Shown in pieces: positions 25,243 to 33,413 of a DNA stretch of 64,000 nt. Source of the stretch: Sphingobium sp. TCM1 (GTDB lineage: Bacteria > Pseudomonadota > Alphaproteobacteria > Sphingomonadales > Sphingomonadaceae); contig NZ_LXVX01000011.1 of NCBI RefSeq assembly GCF_001650725.1, positions 1 to 64,000 on the forward strand, in the 5' to 3' direction. The position numbers were made by a program, and so were the translations under genes. Numbering within the stretch: the stretch's first letter is position 1; every line of letters starts with the position of its first letter. The notes beneath the pieces were generated by a model. That model did no database searches. It had not been told where the DNA came from and saw only the letters and a program-made list of their open reading frames with translations.

Positions 25243-27495
25243 ATGCTTTTCAGCTTCAAAACATCCTGCGCGCTAGGGGCGATGGCTGCGGCGATGGCCG
25301 CCATGCCCGCCATCGCGCAGACCGACCAGGCAACGCCCCAGGAGGCTGCCCAGCAGGGCAACCTGCTCCCGGAGGATATTGTCGTCACCGCCGAACGGCG
25401 CGAATCGACCGTACGTGAAGTGCCGTTCTCGATCGCAGCTTTCGGCGGCGAGTTGCTGAGAGAGGCGCAGGTCTACAGTCCCGCCGCGCTGACCCAGCAG
25501 ATGCCCGGCATCACCGTTAACACCGCCGACAAGTCGCTCTCGATCGTTGCGATCCGCGGCAATGTGTCGACCTTCCGCACCGCCACGCTGGACACGCCGG
25601 TCGCCTATTTCATGGACGACGTCTATTATGTGTTCAACAATGATCTTAATGCCAATTTCTTCGATACCAATCGGGTCGAAGTGCTGCGCGGGCCCCAGGG
25701 AACGCTGTTTGGGCGTAACGTGGTGGGCGGCGCCATCGCGGTCATTACCAACAATCCGGAGTTCAAGGAAGATTATTACGCTCAACTGACCGGCGGGAAT
25801 GGCGGATATTTGCGGACCGAAGGCATGATCAATGCCACGCTGGTAGACGACAAGATCGCCGGCCGTTTCGCCTTCAGCACGGAACATAATGACGGCCTGA
25901 TCGACACACCGAACCAGTCGGGCAGCTACGGTAAGTCGGACAGCTATTCGGCGCGCGGCAAGGTGCTGTTCCAGCCCACCGACACGCTCAAGATCATTCT
26001 GTCGGGCGACTATAGCTACACCAAGGGCAATGGAGGCGCGATCCAGCTGGGTATCGGCGGCAATCGGGTGATCCCGGACACCTTTGGCGATTTCAGCGAC
26101 GACAAATGGACCAACAATGACTTCGTGCCCTCACCCTATCGGCAGCGTCTGCGCGGCGGCTATCTGCGCGGAGATCTGGACCTGCTGGGCGGCACGCTGA
26201 CGTCGATCACGGGCTATCGCATGAACGACAGCCGCGCGATCAATGACGACGTGCCGGTCGGCACCGAAGTGCCGGTGTTCGACCGCCGCCAAGTGGTGAA
26301 GAACCGCAGCTTCACGCAAGAAGTCCGTTTCGCGTCTGCGCCCGGTCGCTTTTCTTATGTAATCGGTGCCTATTTCCTGTCGGCAGACGTTTCGACCACC
26401 AACATCTTCTTCTACAGCCCTCTACCCGGTTCGGCCGTCAACGCCAGCGTGCGGCGCAACCCGGACGTGACCAACATCACCCGCGTTCAGGAAGGCAATG
26501 TCCGCAGCCTGGCCGTGTTCGGTGAGGCAACCTTCGAGATCACCGACACGCTGGCCGTCGTGGCCGGTGGCCGTTACACGTCGGACCGCAAGAAGATCGA
26601 CTATCACGCCTTCTCGACGACGGACGCAGGTGCGATCCCTGGGTTCGGCTTCCCCGGTGAAGTGTTTGCGTCGGGCGGCAAGACCTGGGATGCCTTCACC
26701 CCGCGCTTCACGATCAAGTTCGAGCCGATGGACAAGATCAACATGTATGCGACTTATGCCAAGGGCTTCAAGTCGGGCGGCTTCGTCGACAATGCGTATC
26801 GGAATCCGACCATCCCGCTGGAGCCCGAAAAAGCCGAAAATTACGAAATTGGCGCCAAGTCGCGCCTGTTCGACAACAAGCTCGACCTGAATATCGCGCT
26901 TTTCAAGCAGACGACTAAGAATCTCCAGAATTTCTCCGGCGCCGGCGGCATTGCGCATACCTATAACGGCACGCTCAAGATGAAGGGGCTCGAGGTCGAA
27001 TCCGTTATCCGTCCGGTCGAGGATTTGCGCCTGACCGCCAATTACACGCATCTGGTGGGCAAATATACAGACCTGCGCGATCCCCTTGTGAATCTCGACT
27101 ATTCGGGCAATCCGGCCAAGTTTGCGCCGCGCGACAGCTTCACCGTTGGTGCGGCCTATACCGGCCGTTTGGCCAATGGCGCGACGCTGACGCCGCAGGC
27201 GGACTTCAACTTCTCGACCCGGATATCGACCGACGACGCCAACACGCTGCGCCTGTACGACAATCTGCACAGCGATACGCGGGGTCGGACGCTCAACGCG
27301 CGGTTGAATTACGAGACGGCGGACGGGCGTTTTCAGATCGGCCTGTGGGGCAAGAACCTGACCAACAACTACCAGATCGTGAATGCGGATGACATCACGG
27401 CCTTCCTCGCGGTGCCCGGCAACGGCACCACCTATTGGAAGATCTTCACCAACACGCCGCGGACCTACGGCCTGACGCTGTCGTTCCGCCACTAA
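25243..27495 (+). CDS. TonB-dependent outer-membrane receptor
   Basis: This 750-residue receptor has a signal peptide ending MPAIAQ (about 26) and a TonB-box/plug start (EDIVVTAERRESTVREVPFSI). The plug has VEVLRGPQGTLFGRNVVGGAI, and a 22-strand-type barrel ends in RTYGLTLSFRH. It belongs to the large Sphingomonad group used to take up aromatic and terpenoid compounds as well as iron complexes. ATG 25243 has AAGGGAGAG about 9 bases upstream. It is divergent from the Rieske/reductase/MFS set across operator O4, so it likely imports that pathway's substrate. A good intrinsic terminator follows. Confidence 0.9.
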   Translation: MLFSFKTSCALGAMAAAMAAMPAIAQTDQATPQEAAQQGNLLPEDIVVTAERRESTVREVPFSIAAFGGELLREAQVYSPAALTQQMPGITVNTADKSLSIVAIRGNVSTFRTATLDTPVAYFMDDVYYVFNNDLNANFFDTNRVEVLRGPQGTLFGRNVVGGAIAVITNNPEFKEDYYAQLTGGNGGYLRTEGMINATLVDDKIAGRFAFSTEHNDGLIDTPNQSGSYGKSDSYSARGKVLFQPTDTLKIILSGDYSYTKGNGGAIQLGIGGNRVIPDTFGDFSDDKWTNNDFVPSPYRQRLRGGYLRGDLDLLGGTLTSITGYRMNDSRAINDDVPVGTEVPVFDRRQVVKNRSFTQEVRFASAPGRFSYVIGAYFLSADVSTTNIFFYSPLPGSAVNASVRRNPDVTNITRVQEGNVRSLAVFGEATFEITDTLAVVAGGRYTSDRKKIDYHAFSTTDAGAIPGFGFPGEVFASGGKTWDAFTPRFTIKFEPMDKINMYATYAKGFKSGGFVDNAYRNPTIPLEPEKAENYEIGAKSRLFDNKLDLNIALFKQTTKNLQNFSGAGGIAHTYNGTLKMKGLEVESVIRPVEDLRLTANYTHLVGKYTDLRDPLVNLDYSGNPAKFAPRDSFTVGAAYTGRLANGATLTPQADFNFSTRISTDDANTLRLYDNLHSDTRGRTLNARLNYETADGRFQIGLWGKNLTNNYQIVNADDITAFLAVPGNGTTYWKIFTNTPRTYGLTLSFRH

Positions 27496-27503
27496 TGCCC
27501 TTG

Positions 27504-27534
27504 GGCGGGGATGGCGATGCCTTCCCCGCCTTTT
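27504..27534 (+). terminator. Intrinsic terminator after the TonB receptor
   Basis: GGCGGGGA and TCCCCGCC form an 8-bp G+C-rich stem with an 11-base loop, followed directly by TTTT. It lies 9 bases beyond the receptor stop and before the SDR at 27560, so it probably separates or attenuates expression of the two. Confidence 0.75.
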
Positions 27535-27559
27535 CCTCTGCCAATTTCAGGACCGATAT

Positions 27560-28339
27560 ATGACCGATCAATTCACCCTTCCCGCCAATGGCAGTTTTTC
27601 CTTTGCAGGGCGCACCGCGCTGGTGACGGGCGGCGGGCGCGGCGTTGGGGAGGCGGTGGCGCGCGAAATTCATGCCGGCGGCGGGCGCGTGGCGGTGAGC
27701 GACGTGGATATCGAGGTTGCACAGGCGGTGGCGGCGTCGCTTGATCCGTCGGGTGAGACGGCGATCGCGCTGGTGCTGGATGTGCGGGAAAAGGATCATT
27801 TCCTTGCCGCGCGGGATAAAATTGCGGGCCTGTGGGGCAAGGTCGATATCGTCGTGAACAATGCAGGCTTCGGCAAGCGCACGCCGACGCAGGATATTAG
27901 CCCGGAAGAATTTGATGCGATCGCCCAGATCAACATGCGTAGCGTGTTTCTGAGCTGCCAGATTTTTTCCGAACATATGCGGGAGAATGGCTATGGGCGG
28001 ATCGTCAACATCACCTCGCTAGCCGGGCAGAATGGTGGGACGGTGGCGTCCCCCCATTATGCTGCGTCGAAGGCGGGAGCGATCATGCTGACCAAATATT
28101 TCGCCCGCTATCTGGCCGGAACGGGCGTGACGGTGAACGCCATCGCGCCAGGACCGATCGACACCGCCAAAGCGCGGCTTTCCGCAGAGCAGATCGCGCG
28201 GGTTGAGAACGAGGTGCCGGTAGGACGCTTCATGGCAGTGGGCGAGATTGCGGCTGCGACCGCGCTGCTGGCATCGGATCGCGGCGGCTTTTTCGTGGGC
28301 GCGACACTGGACATGAATGGCGGGTTGTATTTGCGGTGA
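27560..28339 (+). CDS. Short-chain dehydrogenase/reductase
   Basis: This 259-residue classical SDR shows TGGGRGVG for nucleotide binding, VNNAG, catalytic Ser in NITSLAGQNGG, and the Tyr/Lys pair in HYAASKAG. The C-terminal GATLDMNGGLYLR is typical. Asp at the end of beta-2 (VAVSDVD) suggests NAD(H) preference. Likely role: oxidation of a hydroxyl or diol in aromatic or alicyclic catabolism, as it sits between a TonB receptor and a VanA-like oxygenase. The substrate is unknown. Confidence 0.88.
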   Translation: MTDQFTLPANGSFSFAGRTALVTGGGRGVGEAVAREIHAGGGRVAVSDVDIEVAQAVAASLDPSGETAIALVLDVREKDHFLAARDKIAGLWGKVDIVVNNAGFGKRTPTQDISPEEFDAIAQINMRSVFLSCQIFSEHMRENGYGRIVNITSLAGQNGGTVASPHYAASKAGAIMLTKYFARYLAGTGVTVNAIAPGPIDTAKARLSAEQIARVENEVPVGRFMAVGEIAAATALLASDRGGFFVGATLDMNGGLYLR

Positions 28340-28484
28340 TCCCGCTTTGCTGTATCCAGTTCCCGCTTTTCTTATGGCGTTACGGGATTGCGATTGGCGC
28401 TGGCGCGCCGCCTATCCATAATCGCCCCCAACAATAGTGTAGCGCCGGCGCCATCAGCCGCCCGGCCGGACAATGGAGAGCAGC

Positions 28485-29528
28485 ATGTTCATTTATAATG
28501 CATGGTATGTGGCCGCCTTCGCCGCCGATATCGAACCGGGCAAGACGCTGGGGCGCAAATATCTGAACAAGGCGGTCGTGCTGTTCCGCACGGAGAGCGG
28601 CGAGATCGCCGCTCTGGAGGACAGGTGCAGCCATCGCGCCATGCCGCTGTCCGCTGGGCATGTCGACGGCAACGTCATCCGCTGCTGCTATCATGGCGTT
28701 GAGTTCGATGGGAAGGGCACCTGCACCCGCATCCCCAATCAGGCCCGTATCCCCGCCGCCGCCAATGTCCGCCATTATCCGGTGGTGGAGAAGGATCATC
28801 TGATCTGGATATGGATGGGTGAACCAGCGCTGGCGGACCCGTCGATCATTGTCGATAGCCCGGAGCATAACGACCCCGAATGGTCCTGGCGCCCCTACAA
28901 TTTCCCGGTGAAGGCCAACTGGCAGCTAATCATCGACAATATCATGGACCTGACCCATGTCCCTTATATCCATGCGCGCACGATCGGCGGGAACCCGGAG
29001 CAGCATTATAATGCCGACACCAAGGTCGAGTTCGACGGCCGCAAGGTGACACTGCTGCGCAAGATGCCCAATTCTATCCCGCCAAAATCCTATGTTGATG
29101 CAGGCGGGTTCAAGGGCCGGGTGGATCGCTGGCAGGAGGTGCGGTTCGAGCCGGGCATCGGCATGACCTGCCGGGTAAACGCGGGCGGCTGCGACGTCGG
29201 CACCGGGGCCTATGAAGGCAAGCGCGATAATGGTTTCATGCTGGCCAACAATCATTTCATCACGCCGGAAACGGAGACGACCAGCCATTATCTGTGGACC
29301 ATCTGCACCACCGCGCCCAGGGACAGCGGGGTCCCCGACACGCTGTTCGACCAGTTTTTCGACACCATCACGGAGGATGAGGAAACGCTGCAAGCACAAC
29401 AGGCCCGGATCGACGACGAGCCTGAGCGACCCTTCATCGGCATCGCCAGTGATGGGGCGGTCAACCAAGCCAGGCGCCTGTTGAGCGCAATGCAGGAAGC
29501 CGAGGAAGGCGGTAAGGTCGCGGCCTGA
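28485..29528 (+). CDS. Rieske oxygenase, VanA-like O-demethylase
   Basis: This 347-residue oxygenase starts MFIYNAWYVAAFAADIEPGK, as in vanillate O-demethylase VanA. Rieske ligands are C48, H50, C67 and H70 (DRCSHR and CCYHG), and the iron site is in DNIMDLTHVPYIH. It matches the 340-360 residues of VanA/dicamba-demethylase-type enzymes that remove methyl groups from aryl ethers. ATG 28485 is chosen because GGAGAG lies 4 bases upstream and the N-terminus aligns; ATG 28473 is upstream. No reductase is adjacent on this strand; the VanB-like protein at 22629-23561 is the natural partner. Steroid or terpenoid hydroxylation is an alternative role. Confidence 0.9.
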   Translation: MFIYNAWYVAAFAADIEPGKTLGRKYLNKAVVLFRTESGEIAALEDRCSHRAMPLSAGHVDGNVIRCCYHGVEFDGKGTCTRIPNQARIPAAANVRHYPVVEKDHLIWIWMGEPALADPSIIVDSPEHNDPEWSWRPYNFPVKANWQLIIDNIMDLTHVPYIHARTIGGNPEQHYNADTKVEFDGRKVTLLRKMPNSIPPKSYVDAGGFKGRVDRWQEVRFEPGIGMTCRVNAGGCDVGTGAYEGKRDNGFMLANNHFITPETETTSHYLWTICTTAPRDSGVPDTLFDQFFDTITEDEETLQAQQARIDDEPERPFIGIASDGAVNQARRLLSAMQEAEEGGKVAA

Positions 29529-29607
29529 GCGACGCGACCCTGCGTATCTCTTTAACATAGCAGCTTGGTCCGGCCATGGCCGGCGCCTGATGGATTTGGT
29601 ACGCAAT

Positions 29608-30024
29608 TCATACCGCCGGGCAGGAGCACTGCGCCGCTGTATCGCCCGCCTTGACATTAATGATATGGGTGGCGCCCAGGTTAGGCGCCATGGCGTGGTA
29701 CAACTTCAGCGGATCGGCGACGATGATCACGCCGGCGCCCGGTGCCTTCCCTGCCATGGCGGCGCTCAGGCCTACCAGACCGCCACCGGTGGGCAGGATG
29801 GTTCCGCCGGCCTGAGCCTCAGCGCGTTCATTGCAGCGGCATCTCCGGTCAGGATGCCGCAGCCAAGCGGGTCCATTGGCGCGCTGGCGCATACCTTCAC
29901 CACATTGCGGGCAGCATTGGTCCCGCACGGCGATGTCGTTACGATACGATCCCGTAGCGATAATCCATACGCGTACTTCGTCTGGGCGCAATTCGCTCAA
30001 CGTGAACCGCGCGACGGGCTGCAA
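29608..30024 (-). pseudogene. Zinc-type alcohol dehydrogenase remnant
   Basis: A minus-strand frame begins with the N-terminal ADH segment ELRPDEVRVWIIATG. It then jumps to the Rossmann segment GGTILPTGGGLVGLSAAMAG and GVIIVADPLKLYHAMAPNLG, then ATHIINVKAGDTAA before ending. The zinc-binding region between is missing or scrambled and the C-terminal third is absent. This resembles an aryl-alcohol dehydrogenase (class III-like MDR) eroded by deletions and frameshifts. It is not expected to give active enzyme. Confidence 0.65.
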
Positions 30025-30041
30025 CCCTGATACAATGGCGA

Positions 30042-30194
30042 CGGCTGGTGTCTAAGATGCAGCAGCACAGCGTGCCGGACTTTATCGCCCGCGGCAAGAC
30101 GAGTGGCGCGCACCTCGTCACAAGTGGCGGGACGGGCGACCGGGTTGGCTATTTCGTCGAGTCAACGATCTTCGCCAATCCCGACTCAATATGA
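30042..30194 (+). pseudogene. Aldehyde dehydrogenase fragment
   Basis: A short plus-strand frame reads LVSKMQQHSVPDFIARGK, then GAHLVTSGG and GDRVGYFVESTIFANPDS before a stop. This matches the internal ALDH region 'GPLVS...V..YI..GK..GA.L..GG...G.....PT.F'. Both the catalytic Cys region and the C-terminus are missing. It abuts the ADH remnant in opposite orientation, so 29530-30250 is a graveyard of two dehydrogenase genes with no intact gene. Confidence 0.6.
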
Positions 30195-30233
30195 TAGGAT
30201 TGAAATAATAAGCGTGGATTGATATATGAATGA

Positions 30234-30253
30234 TCCATAGATTTCACTATGGA
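30234..30253. repeat. Inverted repeat at the SDR translation start region
   Basis: TCCATAG and CTATGGA form a perfect 7-bp inverted repeat with a 6-base spacer. It ends 7 bases before the chosen SDR start and includes its GGA ribosome-site bases. It may be an operator or an mRNA stem that masks the ribosome site. Confidence 0.4.
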
Positions 30254-30260
30254 GCTAGCG

Positions 30261-31010
30261 ATGCTGAACGGCAGAAGAATTCTTATCACCGGAGCGGCCA
30301 GGGGCCTGGGTGCGGCTTTCGCCGAGGCCTGCATCGCCGCCAATGCCAGTGTCATCGTAGCAGATGTCGATGCGGAGCGCGGGGAAGAAACGGCTCTCCG
30401 ACTTAGCGGGCAAGGGGACGCGCGCTTTTTTCATGTCGATGTCGCAGACGCCGGATCGATCGTCATGCTCGCGTCTCAGGTCAGTGAACAATTCGGTTCG
30501 ATCGATGGACTTCTGAACAACGCCGCTTTGGCCACTGGTATTGGCGGCAAGACGTTCGAGGAGATCGACATCGAAACCTGGGACCGGGTTATGTCGATCA
30601 ATGTTCGGGGAACTTGGTTGATGACCAAGGCTTTTGCGCCATTGCTCCGGCGGTCAAAGGTCGGCGGGCGCGTGCTTAATCTGGCTTCGGACACCGCTTT
30701 ATGGGGTGCTCCGCGCCTGCTCCATTATGTGGCCAGCAAGGGTGCCGTAATCAGCATGACGCGCTCCTTGTCGCGGGAACTTGGCGGGGATGGCATTACC
30801 GTCAACGCGTTGGCGCCTGGACTGGTTCGTGTCGAAGCGACGGACTATGTGCCGCAGGAGCGCAAGGAGCTTTACGTCAACGGTGCAGCCATTCAGCGTC
30901 CGCATATGCCAGCCGATACAGTCGGCGCAGCAATATTTCTTTTAAGCGACTCGGCGGGCTTCATTTCCGGTCAGATCCTGCCGATCAACGGCGGATTCAT
31001 CTCCGCCTGA
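30261..31010 (+). CDS. Short-chain dehydrogenase/reductase
   Basis: This 249-residue classical SDR shows TGAARGLG near residue 11, Asp after beta-2 (IVADVD, NAD preference), LNNAA, catalytic Ser in NLASDTALWG, HYVASKGA with Tyr/Lys, and the C-terminal GQILPINGGFIS. ATG 30261 is preferred since GGAG lies 6 bases upstream; ATG 30249 is in frame. It stands alone between pseudogene debris and a strong terminator, and shares orientation with the TonB receptor at 31178. The likely role is dehydrogenation of a hydroxyl or cis-diol; no substrate can be named. Confidence 0.88.
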   Translation: MLNGRRILITGAARGLGAAFAEACIAANASVIVADVDAERGEETALRLSGQGDARFFHVDVADAGSIVMLASQVSEQFGSIDGLLNNAALATGIGGKTFEEIDIETWDRVMSINVRGTWLMTKAFAPLLRRSKVGGRVLNLASDTALWGAPRLLHYVASKGAVISMTRSLSRELGGDGITVNALAPGLVRVEATDYVPQERKELYVNGAAIQRPHMPADTVGAAIFLLSDSAGFISGQILPINGGFISA

Positions 31011-31027
31011 TTGGTTCCATTGCGCTC

Positions 31028-31063
31028 TATTCCGCTCATTTTCAACGGGAAATGAGCGGAATA
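31028..31063 (+). terminator. Long inverted repeat after the SDR gene
   Basis: TATTCCGCTCATTT and AAATGAGCGGAATA form a perfect 14-bp stem with an 8-base loop, 18 bases after the SDR stop, followed by AAAT. It probably ends the SDR transcript; near symmetry may allow function in both directions. Confidence 0.65.
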
Positions 31064-31095
31064 AAATCTCGGTTCGACATTTCGCGTGAACCCGA

Positions 31096-31124
31096 TTGAC
31101 AGGATGAGCATTTTGCGGTTTGAT
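31096..31124 (+). promoter_or_regulatory. Candidate sigma-70 promoter for the TonB receptor
   Basis: TTGACA at 31096 is followed after 17 bases by TTTGAT (4 of 6 to the -10 consensus), about 55 bases upstream of the receptor start. The -35 match is perfect, the -10 moderate. No mapped transcript is available. Confidence 0.35.
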
Positions 31125-31177
31125 CCACCATGAAACTAGCAGTTGAAATATAAAACATGTAGCAAGGGGTTAGGTTG

Positions 31178-33343
31178 ATGGTGGTGCTTAAGAAATCGGT
31201 ATTCCTCTGGACTGTCGCGGGCCTCCCGCTGGCGGCTGCGCTCGCTTCCCCCGCCTGCGCGCAGGGTGCGTCGGCCGAGCAGGGCGGTCTGGGCGAAATT
31301 GTCGTGACCGCGCAGAAGCGTTCGGAAAGCTCGCAGAAGACCGCGGCCGCGCTGGAAGTCTACACGCCCGATCAACTGCGCAAGAGCGGCGTGACAGACG
31401 TGTCGGGCCTGACCACCGTGTCACCCAGCCTCAACATCGGCGCCAGCAGTGGCGCTGCCTTCCTTTCGGTGCGCGGCGTCGCCAGCCGCGATTTCACTGA
31501 GATTGGTGACTCCGCGATCGCCGTCAGCATCGACGATCAGTATCTCCAGCGTCCGACCGGCATCAATGCCAGCTTCTACGACCTGGAGCGCATCGAAGTG
31601 CTGCGCGGCCCGCAGGGCACGCTCTATGGTCGCAACGCCACGGGCGGCGCGGTCAACATCATTTCCAAGAAGCCGGTTGACCATGAGGAAGGCTATGTCG
31701 CCATCGACGCCGGCAATTACGACACGATCAATGTCGACGGCGCGGTCAACATGCCGGTCACCGACGGTGTCGCGATGCGCGCGTCGTTCGTCAGCCGCTA
31801 CAATGAAGGCTATCGTGACAATGGCCCGGCGGGTCGAGGCGACAGCACCAATGTGAAGGGGGGGCGCCTGTCCTTCCTGCTGAAGCCCACCGATCGCATG
31901 AAAGTGCTTTTGAGCGCCGATTATATGGACATCGGCGGCACGGGGGCGGTCTATGACGGCGTGAAGCTGACCACCGTCAACGGCGTCGTGACGACGCGTC
32001 CCAAGACCGACGCTTATGACGCGACCCATTTCGACCTGAACACCCGCGGCATCATGGACACGCAGAATCTGCGGCTCCTTGGCCGGATCGATTATGATCT
32101 CGATTTCGCAACGCTGACCTATATCGGCGGTTTCGTGCGCCAGGATTTGTACAACAAATGGGACAATGATGGGCAGGTGGATAAGGCGTTCATCTATACT
32201 CGGGATGAACTTTCCAAGGACATCAGTCATGAACTGCGGATCGCGTCGAATAACAGTCGCGGCCTGATCTGGCAGGCGGGTCTCTATTATTTCAAGGAAG
32301 ACCTGAAGCTCGCCAATTTCTTTGATCTGGCGCCACTGGGTACGCCCATCAATGTCCGTGAATATCATTATGATGTGGACACCAAGTCCTATGCTGCGTT
32401 CGGCCAGCTGTCCTATGACCTGACCGACGCCCTACGCGTGTCGGCGGGCATCCGCTACACCAAGGACAAGAAGAGCCGGGTCGGTGATTCCTATGTCGGT
32501 TCGCTGACCCAGGACGTAACCGATGGCGTGGCGGAACGCACTTACGCCACCGACGACACACATGAGTCGTGGAAGAAGGTGACCTGGCATGGCGGTCTGG
32601 AATATCGCCTGAGCAACGCCAACATGCTCTATGCCAAGATCGACAGCGGCTACAAGTCGGGCGGTTTCAACAATTTCGGGCTTGGCAGCTATGATCCCGA
32701 AACGCTGATCGCCTATGAAGTAGGATCGAAGAACCGCTTTTTCAACGATGCGCTGCAATTCAACCTCAGTGGCTTCCTATATGACTATAAGGACCAGCAG
32801 GTTTCGCAGCTGATCGGTGCCAATACGGTGGTCGTCAACGCGGGCAAGTCGCGCATTTGGGGCATCGAGCCGGAATTCGTCGTCGCCCCGACGCGCGATG
32901 ACCGGATCGACTTGTCGGTCACCTATCTGAACGCCGAGTTTACCGATCTTTGTACTGCCGTGTCGGCGGCTGGTGTCTGCACGACCTCCTATTCCGGCAA
33001 CACGCTGGTGCAGTCGCCGAAATGGTCGATTAATGCCGGCTATCAGCACATCTTCCATGTGCTGGGGGGCGAGCTGACGGCGCGGGCGCAGACGCAATAT
33101 CGGTCGATGCAGTGGATGACCTTCCTCAATCGCGCGACCGAGCGGCAGGATGCCTATACCCGCACCGACCTCAGCCTGGAATATCGCCCTGACGGCACCG
33201 ATCTGTCGGTTCAGGTTTATGTCCGTAACCTCGAGAACAGCGTCGTCCTGACCGAAGCGTCGCAGAGCGGCCTTTACGGTGCGATCCGCAGCCAATATGC
33301 GCCGCCGCGAACCTATGGCGCGCGGTTGACCTTCCGCTGGTAA
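31178..33343 (+). CDS. TonB-dependent outer-membrane receptor
   Basis: This 721-residue receptor has a signal peptide ending SPACAQ, the TonB-box-like LGEIVVTAQKRSESSQK start and the plug motif IEVLRGPQGTLYGRNATGGAVNIIS. The barrel ends RTYGARLTFRW. ATG 31178 is chosen with AAGGGG about 8 bases upstream. It is the first gene before GH3, ThDP enzyme, AspDH-like, ALDH and IclR genes in the same orientation. It probably imports the substrate of that island across the outer membrane. A possible terminator follows, so the next gene may be transcribed partly by read-through. Confidence 0.9.
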   Translation: MVVLKKSVFLWTVAGLPLAAALASPACAQGASAEQGGLGEIVVTAQKRSESSQKTAAALEVYTPDQLRKSGVTDVSGLTTVSPSLNIGASSGAAFLSVRGVASRDFTEIGDSAIAVSIDDQYLQRPTGINASFYDLERIEVLRGPQGTLYGRNATGGAVNIISKKPVDHEEGYVAIDAGNYDTINVDGAVNMPVTDGVAMRASFVSRYNEGYRDNGPAGRGDSTNVKGGRLSFLLKPTDRMKVLLSADYMDIGGTGAVYDGVKLTTVNGVVTTRPKTDAYDATHFDLNTRGIMDTQNLRLLGRIDYDLDFATLTYIGGFVRQDLYNKWDNDGQVDKAFIYTRDELSKDISHELRIASNNSRGLIWQAGLYYFKEDLKLANFFDLAPLGTPINVREYHYDVDTKSYAAFGQLSYDLTDALRVSAGIRYTKDKKSRVGDSYVGSLTQDVTDGVAERTYATDDTHESWKKVTWHGGLEYRLSNANMLYAKIDSGYKSGGFNNFGLGSYDPETLIAYEVGSKNRFFNDALQFNLSGFLYDYKDQQVSQLIGANTVVVNAGKSRIWGIEPEFVVAPTRDDRIDLSVTYLNAEFTDLCTAVSAAGVCTTSYSGNTLVQSPKWSINAGYQHIFHVLGGELTARAQTQYRSMQWMTFLNRATERQDAYTRTDLSLEYRPDGTDLSVQVYVRNLENSVVLTEASQSGLYGAIRSQYAPPRTYGARLTFRW

Positions 33344-33350
33344 GATTAGG

Positions 33351-33387
33351 CGGGGTGGGAGCCTACCCGTTATGCTCCGCCCCGTTT
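33351..33387 (+). terminator. Candidate terminator after the TonB receptor
   Basis: CGGGGTGGG can pair with CTCCGCCCCG (two G-T pairs) around a mid-size loop, followed by TTT. It lies 8 bases beyond the receptor stop. Because of the wobble pairs it may only reduce read-through into the GH3 gene. Confidence 0.45.
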
Positions 33388-33413
33388 CCAGCGCTGACTT
33401 TTTCGAGGTTCCC

